Positions 26,801 to 36,000 of a stretch of DNA of 64,000 nt are shown piece after piece. Made by a program: the position numbers and the translations under genes. Below the pieces are notes generated by a model, which was not told the DNA's origin, searched no databases, and worked only from the letters and a program-made list of their open reading frames with translations. Position 1 is the stretch's first letter; each line of letters starts with the position of its first letter. Source of the DNA: an uncultured Bacteroidales bacterium (GTDB taxonomy: Bacteria; Bacteroidota; Bacteroidia; Bacteroidales; Paludibacteraceae); assembly GCA_902766045.1 (NCBI GenBank), contig CACXCA010000024.1, positions 36,864 through 100,863 of the forward strand, given 5' to 3'.

Positions 26801-27001
26801 AATATGGATGTGAAGAAAGTTTTATGTGAGGATTCTCTTCAAGGGGATGATTATAAAGTATATGATGTTCTGGGTAAACTTGTCAGAACACAAAAAACAA
26901 TCGATGGATTGTTAGATGATCTAAACGGAGTTTATATCATTTATGTATATAGAGGTTCTAAGGTTTTGTCGTTTCATCGTGTTTTAATAAAAAAAGAATA
27001 A
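23801..27001 (+). CDS. Secreted CotH-kinase protein with lamin-tail domain and three C-terminal modules
   Basis: 1066 residues from ATG 23801, which begins a clean signal peptide. Order: lamin-tail domain (LQINEVMQSDL...DSWVELYNETSSPINLKGYAIG), chitobiase-type beta domain (IRYTIDGSEPSDSSALF), CotH kinase domain (LLNLREKATEDYVWANYN; WRQQGSGHKWRFLACDLDYTMG), a linker, three tandem copies of a module with pattern YDG.P, EYS.D.G..W and VKVRA.HP.YD..-C-Y between about 755 and 1005, and a tail (YKVYDVLGKLVRTQKTIDGLL) ending in LIKKE. Modules and tail are shared with the protein at 16508, which has one module and an extra lamin-tail domain. Confidence 0.82.
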   Translation: MNRNRFLLLFFTLITYELTYSLQINEVMQSDLHSVIDDLNEIPDSWVELYNETSSPINLKGYAIGQTSQYSSSYVIQDSLIIESNGYVLLYCDKENKGVHTNFRLNSDEYGELYLFDSTSNIVDFLAIPAMPAPDISYGKIKETDTWSYFREASPNRSNDGVYSDYVLSKVKFSKKGGVYTEPIVLKLSLDKDDEELSGKVQIRYTIDGSEPSDSSALFPDSLFIDKTVVIRAKTFSDSLISKPSKTQSYIFLNRKMTLPVFSIVVDSSYLWDDEIGILADGTYHQNHPEKKPEYVKKGKDTTNFTFSWKRPINVEYFSKPNSESEINQICEMNLGGRASRFQERKSFVLHANKRFGTKRFSGSFWDEKPNVTKEKTLYLRNGGGDFPRAQIRDGLEQQSFAKHVDLDWQAFQTVIVYVNGVYWGLLNLREKATEDYVWANYNHIENIDYVKNHSLDYGDPTEWNRFVKLYSSDTTSYETMCKELDVNEFLNYFALESLYNNIDFPGNNNKCWRQQGSGHKWRFLACDLDYTMGLTNLVSYDFAYLNYILRVSPYESAMGQNTKKGSMLFQKMMTYEVFKNAYIDRMSVYMATFVSPANFNKELQTFVDEVKEEAPYYFVDVLNRSTNSFENACNYMKIWMKDRVPFMYKHIGEFFSLGEPISLKIKNEGSKDSIFFNDIPLYENSFDGSYYANRQIRLTQKNVSNSWSVKYSMQGDSIVYEYFPKIDTLFYSIPDGASNVVIKNGLASSLTYPKKAECVKVYDGKPLCPTIKVKDNNIKILYSIDGGENWMADAPSITNRGVLDVKVKSIFPGADVIEYEYVLEITAAEIELHCPSADSTSKVYDGQPMKFDVKALGVESTDTIIVEYSVDSCLSWSADVPEITDKGELEVKVRANHPNYDSARCNYKMTVTEAPLSVAWRNENFENLIDGEETVDPLVIVEGAYDRDQITIEYSIDGGIVWTTDVNALKQATDSVLVRAIHPNYEIAECKYLVPVVTSNMDVKKVLCEDSLQGDDYKVYDVLGKLVRTQKTIDGLLDDLNGVYIIYVYRGSKVLSFHRVLIKKE

Positions 27002-27208
27002 CGTATGATGTTTGTCCAAGAGTACGGAGCCTCTGTGTGTCAGTGGCTCTTGACCCCTCTATGCCTTAATGACAACTTGAGACTTAAATTCTGCTGTAAA
27101 ATTCTTCTTTTGCTTTCCCTACTTGCTAATTTAAGTTTATTTTCTTAATTTAGCATCTAGTTCTAAAAATAGGCAGTATTATAAATTGGTAGGAGAACTT
27201 GCTGAGTT

Positions 27209-28315
27209 ATGAAGATTGTTGTAATTGGTACAAGAGGAATTCCTAATATAATGGGGGGCGTTGAAACCCATTGTGAGGAGCTGTTTCCCCTTGTTGCAAA
27301 AAATGGATATGATGTGACGGTTATTCGCCGTTCAAAATATACTAAAGATCTTTACACCGAGTGGAATGATGTTAAACTAATAGACGTTCCTGCTCCCAAA
27401 AAGAAATCATTTGAGACGATAATACATACATTTCGTGCCATAAATAAAGCGAAGGAAATAGGTGCGGATGTGTTGCATATTCATGCTATTGGTCCTGCAA
27501 TCTTGACTCCATATGCTAAATTGCGTGGTATGAAGGTGGTCTTTACTCATCATGGACCAGATTATGACAGAGATAAATGGGGAAAGAGTGCCAAATGTAT
27601 GTTGAAGTTCGGAGAAAGAATGGGATGTATGTTTGCGGATGATGTCATTGTCATTTCTAATGTTATTAAGCACTTGATTGCTAATAAGTATAATCGAATC
27701 GATCGAGTCCATCTAATATATAATGGAGTGTCTGTCCCCAATAAGGTGGATTACCCTGAATATTTTGAGGAACTGGGGATTTCTCCTGAACTTTATATCC
27801 TGGGTATGTGCCGTTTCGTCCCAGAAAAGAATCTTCATCATCTGATAGAGGCTTATGTCGCATATAAGAAGAGACATCCAGAAAGTAAAATCCGTTTAGT
27901 CCTGGCTGGGGATGCGGATTTTGAAGATGATTATTCTCGGAGACTAAAAAAAATGGCAAAAGAGAATGGTGTCGTTTTAACTGGATTTGTAAGAGGCGAA
28001 AAATTACAATCGTTACTTACTCATGCAAGTTGTTATGTGTTGCCTTCCTCTCATGAAGGATTGCCTATTGCTTTATTGGAGGCGATGAGTTACGATTTGC
28101 CTGTTGTTGTAAGTGATATTCCAGCTAACTTGGAGATTGGTTTGCCTCTGGATAGTTATTTTCATGTAGGCGAAATACAACAACTTGCAGATAAAATAGA
28201 AAAATTATTGGAAGAGTGTACTAATTATCGAATCCAGTATGATATGAGTAAGTATCAATGGGAACACATTGCTAATCAGGTTTGTGAAGTGTATAAGTTA
28301 TTAGAAGCAAAATAA
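27209..28315 (+). CDS. Family 4 glycosyltransferase
   Basis: 368 residues. N-terminus KIVVIGTRGIPNIMGGVETHCEELFP is the motif of the DUF1972-type rhamnosyl/galactosyltransferases. VFTHHGPDYDRDKWGK and ISNVIKHLI follow, then the donor domain MCRFVPEKNLHHLIEAY and SSHEGLPIALLEAMSYDLPVVVSDIP with the EX7E glutamates. It adds a sugar to the cytosolic repeat-unit intermediate and lies 8 bp before glf, so the pair is probably co-transcribed. The preceding gap 27002-27208 shows no confident signal. Confidence 0.9.
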   Translation: MKIVVIGTRGIPNIMGGVETHCEELFPLVAKNGYDVTVIRRSKYTKDLYTEWNDVKLIDVPAPKKKSFETIIHTFRAINKAKEIGADVLHIHAIGPAILTPYAKLRGMKVVFTHHGPDYDRDKWGKSAKCMLKFGERMGCMFADDVIVISNVIKHLIANKYNRIDRVHLIYNGVSVPNKVDYPEYFEELGISPELYILGMCRFVPEKNLHHLIEAYVAYKKRHPESKIRLVLAGDADFEDDYSRRLKKMAKENGVVLTGFVRGEKLQSLLTHASCYVLPSSHEGLPIALLEAMSYDLPVVVSDIPANLEIGLPLDSYFHVGEIQQLADKIEKLLEECTNYRIQYDMSKYQWEHIANQVCEVYKLLEAK

Positions 28316-28323
28316 TAATTATT

Positions 28324-29460
<1,137 letters not shown>

Positions 29461-29604
29461 AAAGATTTAAGATGATGGAAGTTTTAGGGGAAATATGTTT
29501 TTTTTTCAATAAATCAAAGCCCAAGATGACCGTATTTGGAAGGTTAAAAAGACGGCTAATGATGAAAAACAGAAAATAAAATTCTTTGCATCGGATTTTT
29601 GTTT

Positions 29605-29613
29605 TATATTTGC
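29605..29613 (+). promoter_or_regulatory. -7 box in the glf-metY gap
   Basis: TATATTTGC, a perfect TAnnTTTGC match. A TTTG at 29585-29588 may be the upstream element. No coding start follows before the terminator at 29917. Confidence 0.6.
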
Positions 29614-29619
29614 ATCAAA

Positions 29620-29951
29620 TTTTAAAATTAATAGGCGAATTTAGAATAGCTTGATGCCACGATGTTTGTAGAGCATTAGGCGGATTTATGAACCTACAGG
29701 TTTGTAAAATTTGTGGGTTAGGAATAATCAAGGTTCTTTGTTCGTAGTGGAGGGAGGGATGACTTGAGGTTTGTAGAACTTGAGAGTTAGGGGAATAAGA
29801 TTTTTTCCGTTAAGGAGAAGACATATAAGGCGATGTTATTTAGATATCATGTGGATTGAAGACAGAGGGAAGAGTAATAAGTGACGGAGCCTAAGTGAGC
29901 CATGAATTGGTAGAATAAAAAAAGATGAAATATGTATTTCATCTTTTTTTA
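29620..29951 (+). ncRNA. Candidate noncoding RNA between glf and metY
   Basis: The 605-bp gap has a strong promoter (29605-29613) and ends in a strong terminator (29917-29950), defining a ~330-nt transcript without a credible reading frame. Inside are imperfect direct repeats: AGGTTTGTAAAATTTGTGGG near 29699, AGGTTTGTAGAACTTGAGAG near 29769, and a looser GATGTTTGTAGAGCATTAGG near 29662. It does not look like tmRNA or RNase P RNA by eye. It could alternatively be a decayed coding region. Confidence 0.4.
29917..29951. terminator. Perfect A/T-flanked terminator hairpin
   Basis: AAAAAAAGATGAAATA (29917-29932) is repeated in inverse at 29935-29950 (TATTTCATCTTTTTTT). The symmetry allows termination in both directions. 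Confidence 0.75.
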
Positions 29952-29985
29952 TTTTGTTGAGTTCTTTTTTACAAATGTTTTTTAT

Positions 29986-29994
29986 TAATTTTGC
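29986..29994 (+). promoter_or_regulatory. -7 box of metY
   Basis: TAATTTTGC fits TAnnTTTGC and lies 71 bp before the metY ATG. Confidence 0.6.
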
Positions 29995-30065
29995 GTATCT
30001 TTTCATTGAAGTCTGGCGCTTGTTTCCAGTTCAATTGATTTTTAAAATTACGTTGTTAAAATAAT

Positions 30066-31352
30066 ATGGAGAGTAAGAAAAAATTAGGAACGATTTGTGT
30101 TCAGGAAGGATGGAAACCTAAGAAAGGTGAACCACGAGTATTGCCAATATATCAGTCAACAACATTCAAGTATGATACAAGTGCTGAAATGGGTGACTTG
30201 TTTGATTTGAAGGCGTCTGGCTATTTTTACACTCGTTTACAGAACCCTACTAATGATGCAGTTGCAGCTAAGATATGTGCATTGGAAGGCGGTGTGGCTG
30301 CTATGTTGACTTCTTCGGGACAAGCTGCTAGTTTTTATGCTATTTTTAATTTATGTCAGGCAGGCGATCATTTTGTCTCTTCTTCATGTATCTATGGCGG
30401 AACATTCAATTTGTTTGCTGTGACAATGAAGAAAATGGGTATTGAATGTACATTTGTTGACCCAGATGCTTCAGAGGAAGAGATTTCAAAGGCTTTCCGC
30501 CCTAATACAAAGGCTCTTTTTGGTGAAACGATTGCTAATCCAGTCTTGACAGTATTGGATATAGAGAAATTTGCTCGTATCGCACACTCTCATGGTGTGC
30601 CTTTGATCATTGATAATACATTCCCAACACCAATCAATTGCCGTCCTTTCGAGTTCGGATGTGACATCGTGACACATGCTACTACAAAGTATATGGACGG
30701 ACATGCAACCAATGTAGGTGGTTGTATTGTTGATAGTGGAAACTTTGACTGGGAGGCACATAAAGATAAATTCCCTGGTTTGACCGAACCTGATGAGTCA
30801 TATCATGGATTGGCTTATAGCAAAGCATTCGGTAAGGGTGCTTATATTACAAAAGCAACTGCTCAGTTGATGCGTGATTTGGGTTCTATTCAAGCTCCAC
30901 AGAACGCATTCTTGTTGAATATGGGCTTGGAAACACTTCATGTTCGTATGCCTAAACATTGCGAGAATGCACAAAAAGTGGCTGAGTACTTAGAGAAACA
31001 TCCAAAAGTTGCATGGGTGAACTACCCAGGATTGAAATCAAGTCCATATTACGAATTGGCACAAAAACAATTCACTAACGGACAATCATGTGGTGTGGTT
31101 ACATTCGGAGTGAAAGGTGGTCGTGAGACATCCATCAAGTTTATGGATAGCTTGGAGCTAACTTGTATTGTAACTCATGTGGCAGATGCTCGTACATGTG
31201 TTCTTCATCCTGCATCTCATACTCATCGTCAGTTGACTGATGAACAATTGATTGAGGCAGGTGTACGTCCAGACTTGATTCGTTTCTCTGTAGGTATCGA
31301 AGATGCTGAGGACATTATCGCAGATTTGGAACAGGCATTGGCTAAATGTTGA
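30066..31352 (+). CDS. metY: O-acetylhomoserine sulfhydrylase / aminocarboxypropyltransferase
   Basis: 428 residues, the length of MetY rather than the ~390 of MetB/MetC. PLP-dependent Cys/Met-metabolism family: the Schiff-base lysine is Lys208 in HATTKYMDGH, with TSSGQAASFYAIFNL (cofactor phosphate binding), YFYTRLQNPTNDA and the C-terminal DARTCVLHPASHTHRQL. It makes homocysteine from O-acetylhomoserine and sulfide, the direct route to methionine. It has its own promoter and terminator, so it is monocistronic. Confidence 0.93.
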   Translation: MESKKKLGTICVQEGWKPKKGEPRVLPIYQSTTFKYDTSAEMGDLFDLKASGYFYTRLQNPTNDAVAAKICALEGGVAAMLTSSGQAASFYAIFNLCQAGDHFVSSSCIYGGTFNLFAVTMKKMGIECTFVDPDASEEEISKAFRPNTKALFGETIANPVLTVLDIEKFARIAHSHGVPLIIDNTFPTPINCRPFEFGCDIVTHATTKYMDGHATNVGGCIVDSGNFDWEAHKDKFPGLTEPDESYHGLAYSKAFGKGAYITKATAQLMRDLGSIQAPQNAFLLNMGLETLHVRMPKHCENAQKVAEYLEKHPKVAWVNYPGLKSSPYYELAQKQFTNGQSCGVVTFGVKGGRETSIKFMDSLELTCIVTHVADARTCVLHPASHTHRQLTDEQLIEAGVRPDLIRFSVGIEDAEDIIADLEQALAKC

Positions 31353-31408
31353 TGACACGTTGAGATAATATACTTTTCTTCAAAGGAAGAAAGGAAAATG
31401 TTGTATAG

Positions 31409-31446
31409 CCAAGGGATGTATCAAAGGATGCATCCCTCGGTTGTTT
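31409..31446 (+). terminator. Terminator of metY
   Basis: CCAAGGGATGTATC (31409-31422) pairs with GATGCATCCCTCGG (31427-31440) through one mismatch, followed by TTGTTT. Confidence 0.75.
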
Positions 31447-31458
31447 AATCTATATTAA

Positions 31459-32040
31459 ATGAGTCTAGTCACTGTCATATTATTGGCAATTGCATTGGCA
31501 ATGGATTGCTTAGTTGTCTCTATCGCCAATGGAATAACGTTGCGACATATACAATGGGTCCCTATTTTAAAAATGTCTTTCTTGTTCGGTCTGTTTCAAG
31601 CGGCGATGCCCTTGGTTGGATGGTCGGCAGGAATATGGTTTAAGGATATTATAGCGGCATGGGATCATTGGATTGCGTTGATTATCCTTTCTGTTTTGGG
31701 AGGTAAAATGATAAAGGAGAGTCTCTTTGAAAAGGAAGATGAAAATGAACAACCAGCCATTCGTTGGAAGATGCTAATCGCATTGGCTGTTGCGACAAGT
31801 ATTGATGCATTGGTCACTGGCTTGTTGTTTGTAACAGAGCCTATCCATTTATTTATATTAGACTTGGTGATAATTGGCGTGGTGAGTTTTATCTTCTCAG
31901 TTGTAGGTAACACAATTGGAATATTTATGGGGAAACATTTACCTATTAACATGAAACTGGTGGGTGGTTTGTTGTTGATAGGGATAGGATTAAAGATATT
32001 TTTAGAACATACTAATTTTTTGTCTAACCTATTTTCTTGA
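31459..32040 (+). CDS. mntP: Manganese efflux pump MntP
   Basis: 193 residues with six membrane helices arranged as two inverted halves. Each half carries the conserved acidic transport motif: AMDCLVVSIANG near residue 14 and ATSIDALVTGLLF near residue 112. It exports Mn2+ across the inner membrane. MntP genes in other bacteria often follow a yybP-ykoY riboswitch, but the short 5' gap here (106 bp, mostly the metY terminator) does not show one. Confidence 0.93.
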   Translation: MSLVTVILLAIALAMDCLVVSIANGITLRHIQWVPILKMSFLFGLFQAAMPLVGWSAGIWFKDIIAAWDHWIALIILSVLGGKMIKESLFEKEDENEQPAIRWKMLIALAVATSIDALVTGLLFVTEPIHLFILDLVIIGVVSFIFSVVGNTIGIFMGKHLPINMKLVGGLLLIGIGLKIFLEHTNFLSNLFS

Positions 32041-32069
32041 AAAAGAGAATAATAAATAATTAGAGTTAT

Positions 32070-32978
32070 ATGTTTAAAGGATTGAGAAACAAGTGGAATC
32101 GTTTCATGAATAATGATGAACTGAAACGTAAAATATATATGGTGGTGTATGATACCGATACACAGGAAGGGAAAAATTTTGACATCTTAGTCATTGCGTT
32201 TATTATCGCAAGTGTGTCGGTGGTGATTTTAGAAAGTTTATCTTTCTTTCCACCCTCATTTAAGATGTTCCTAAATATTCTTGAATGGGTATTTACGTTG
32301 TTTTTCACGTTTGAATATTTATTGCGTATCTATTGTACGCCTAAGCCCAAGGAATATATCTTCAGCTTTTTCGGTATAGTCGATTTGTTGGCGACTTTAC
32401 CAACGTATTTAAGCTTTATATTCCCAGGTGCACATGGACTGTTGACGATTCGTATCTTCAGATTGTTACGTGTGTTCCGCGTCTTTAAGCTGTTTTCGTA
32501 TTGGAGCGAAGGAGAAAATCTGTTGAACTCTCTGATTGCAAGTTCAAAGAAAATAACTGTGTTTTTCGTTTTCGTCTTTTTGATGGCAATCTGTATGGGT
32601 ACGGTTATGTATATTGTGGAAGGAGGAGAAGACAGTAATTTTCAAAATATTCCTAGCAGTATTTATTGGGCAATTGTGACAATGACAACGGTAGGATATG
32701 GAGATATTGCACCGACAACAAGTGTGGGACGATTTATCGCAGCATTTGTTATGTTGCTGGGTTATACAGTATTGGCGGTGCCTACTGGTATCGTATCTGC
32801 TCAAATGATTTCTGACAATAAAAAGCGGACAGCCATTCCATGTCCACATTGCCATAAACCGGGTAATGAACCAGATGCAGTTTTTTGTAAATACTGCGGA
32901 AATAAATTAAACCCAGAAGATATTGAGGATTTAGAAGATGGTGATCCAATTATAACAATGGATGGTGAAATAAAATAA
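32070..32978 (+). CDS. Voltage-gated-type K+ channel with C-terminal zinc ribbon
   Basis: 302 residues. Six membrane segments, with an S4-like arginine ladder in LTIRIFRLLRVFRVFKLF and the K+ selectivity filter TVGYGD at residues 207-212, identify a tetrameric Kv-type channel of the inner membrane. After S6 the cytosolic tail carries a zinc ribbon, CPHC (258-261) and CKYC (273-276), followed by an acidic end. The ribbon could act as an assembly or redox/zinc-sensing element; that is inference. It lies 29 bp after mntP, probably in the same transcript. Confidence 0.9.
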   Translation: MFKGLRNKWNRFMNNDELKRKIYMVVYDTDTQEGKNFDILVIAFIIASVSVVILESLSFFPPSFKMFLNILEWVFTLFFTFEYLLRIYCTPKPKEYIFSFFGIVDLLATLPTYLSFIFPGAHGLLTIRIFRLLRVFRVFKLFSYWSEGENLLNSLIASSKKITVFFVFVFLMAICMGTVMYIVEGGEDSNFQNIPSSIYWAIVTMTTVGYGDIAPTTSVGRFIAAFVMLLGYTVLAVPTGIVSAQMISDNKKRTAIPCPHCHKPGNEPDAVFCKYCGNKLNPEDIEDLEDGDPIITMDGEIK

Positions 32979-33013
32979 TTGGGATTTGGCAGATGCGTTC
33001 TGCTAAAAAAACG

Positions 33014-33022
33014 TATCTTTGC
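33014..33022 (+). promoter_or_regulatory. -7 box of first hybrid sensor gene
   Basis: TATCTTTGC matches the consensus; TTTG at 32985-32988 may be the upstream element. The predicted start site lies less than 10 nt before ATG 33037, so the mRNA would be nearly leaderless. Confidence 0.6.
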
Positions 33023-33036
33023 AGAAAAGGATATAC

Positions 33037-36000
33037 ATGACAAGGTTTTCTAGACTATTATTATACGCAATTGTATGCTCTATTATATGGATCGATGCGA
33101 TGGCAGACGATCTCTCTACTTTTTGTAGATATACGAGTAAAGATGGACTTAGTTGTAACTATGTTCATTGCATTATTCAGGACACTTGTGGTTTTTTATG
33201 GATTGGAACGGAGTATGGATTAAATCGTTTTGATGGTGTTCATTTTCGCTCATATTATATGGAGGAAACACCTTCATTGTATGGAAATCAGATTCTACAT
33301 CTTTCCTTGATGTCCAATGGTAAAATGTTGATAGCGGGGAATAATGGATTGGTCGTTTCATATGATGAGAAGAGTGATTCTTTTGTGGATATGATGCCCG
33401 ATGATTTTAAAACATCTTACTTTAAAGGGATAACTAATTTTTATGAAGACGAAAACAGCCGAACATGGGCTTCTACAACCAATGGAATTTATTCCTATTG
33501 GTCAGAATACGGTAAGTTTGGTAAATATCCGGGAGTGACTGATTCTACAGAATTCTCTTTCGTCTCTGTGATGATAAAAGATGATTTCGGACGATTTTAT
33601 TGTGGAACATATTCGGGGGTAAGTGTTTTTGACAAAGACGGACGTCATTTAAAAGAATATGATGAAAAGCTATCTATTGGGATGATGGTTTCAAACATCA
33701 ACAGGTTGGAAAGTAATAAATTCCTAGTTTCTTCATTTGTGGGTGGATTGTGGATAATTGATATAGGCGAGAATGGAGAAATTAGTAGTCCGAGAGCCTT
33801 GGAAATACCATTCAGAAATATAAATTCTATCATAAAGGATTCAAAGGGACGTTATTGGTTCGGTACGGCTGGCTCTGGTTTGTGGAGAGCCACCTATGAT
33901 GGGAAATTTCATTTTGAAAAAATAGAACCTAAAAATTCAAAAAACGAGGAATTGCAGAAGATACATTGCCTTTATGAGGACCGTAATGGTGACATATGGA
34001 TCGGCACCCAGAATGCAGGATTGCTACGTTATAGTACTATGCGTAATACAGGATCTATTCATTCTGCAGATATCGGGTTCCCATCGGTGGATGGAACCTC
34101 TTTTGTACAAGATGATGAAGGAAACATCTATGTTGCATCGGATGGCCATGGAATCTTTGTTATATCACCTGATTATCAGATACTTCAGAATATTACTATT
34201 GAGGATGGATTATCATCAAACAATGTTCTTTCTCTAAAAACAGACCTTAATGGAGATATCTTAATTGTTGTATGGGGTGGCGAATTGTGTAGATTAAATA
34301 CAAAAACAAGAAAGGTGACAAAGATACCTTTTGATGGTATTGAGACTTCGTTTAGTACATGTAAATCACTTGCTGTGATGCCGGATGGTGTGTTATGGGT
34401 TGCTGTTGCAGGAGATGGTGTCTATGTGAAAGAGAAAGAGAACTGGTCTCGGAAAAGATTACAAGATACAACACAATTTAAGATTCCAGATATATGGATT
34501 GAAGATATTATATATTCACCTACAGGCGTTAAATGGATCATTTCATCAAGGACGATCTGGCGATGTGATGAAAAGGGCGACAGACCGATGTTCCCCGATG
34601 TAGATGCTACACAGGTACATCAGCCTTTGTTGATGATTCAGGGCGTGTGTGATGACGAGGGTAATTTATATGTTGTATCAACTCAAGGTGTCATACGGTT
34701 TGATGAAGATGGTAATCAGTATAAATGGTTGGATTATTTGCCTGATGGACAATATTCTTCTATCTTGAGAGATAAGAAAGGAATTTTTTGGACAAGTGGC
34801 TCAAATGGTATTATATCATTCGAGGATGAAAAGCAGACGTATGCTAAGATTTTGCTGGATGAACGGTATAGAAGTCGTAATTATTTCACACATCGTGCGG
34901 CTTTTATAGACAAAGATGGACGTTTCTATTTTGGTAGTACGGAAGGATTTGTGATGTTTGATCCTAGACATATACATAAGGAAAAGGAGGTCGATTATCT
35001 CGCCTTTTCTCGTTTGTATGTGAAAGGTAAAAAACAGGAATTTGGCAGTAAGTATTTACCAGAAAGCTTGTCCGATCTAAAGAAGTTGAAGTTGAATTAT
35101 GATGAGACAAACATTTCAATCACCTTGGATGTGATTGATTTCTCAGGCTTGAATGATGTGGAGTTGTCGTATCGCCTTCGTGGATTGGATAGGGATTGGA
35201 TTGATATGCAGGAGAAACGAGAGATTAAGATATCTCACATTCCTCATGGAAGCTATGTTTTAGAGGTGAGAGCAAAGAAAGGATTGGAAGAGGTGTATAG
35301 TAAGAAAATATCCTTGCCAATCGTCGTGTCACCTCCTTGGTGGAAAACATGGTGGTTTGATGTCATAGCAACACTTATTATAGCGCTTTCTATCTCTCTT
35401 GTTATCTTCCATCGTTTTAAAAAGATAAAGGCGCAGAGAGAACTTTTGCGTCAGATGGTTTTGGAGCGCACAAAGAAATTGGATGATATCAATCATTTGT
35501 TAGAGCAGAAGCAACAGGTTATTGAGCAGCGTAACAAGGATTTGGAGCAAGCGTTGGCGGAAAAGGATCGATTGCTCTCTGTTATTGCCCATGATTTGAA
35601 AAATCCTATGTTTGCCATTGTTGGAGCATTGGATAGTGTATTAAAACATCATGAATCGCTGGAAAATACATGGAAGGTATTAAAGGATATTTATTTATCA
35701 GCCTTTAATCTTCAGTCTGCCATGGTGAAATTGTTGGAGTGGGCAAGAGGAAAACAGACCGAAGTGAATTGTCATATAGAGAGTTCCAGTGTGAGAGAGA
35801 TGGTGAAAGAGGTTCTCTCTTTGCTGAATGCTATGTTCGTGGAGAAACAGATTGACATATCAATCACCTATGATCTGCAACATTGTGCGATGATGGATTC
35901 TCGTATGGTTGCTACAGCTTTGCGTAATGTCTTGACAAATGCTGTGAAATTTACGCCAGAGAAAGGTTCGATATCAATTGATGTGACAGAACATGGTCGT

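Noticed and set aside
31353..31458. Mn2+ (yybP-ykoY) riboswitch before mntP
   Set aside because: The gap is too short and consists mainly of the metY terminator.
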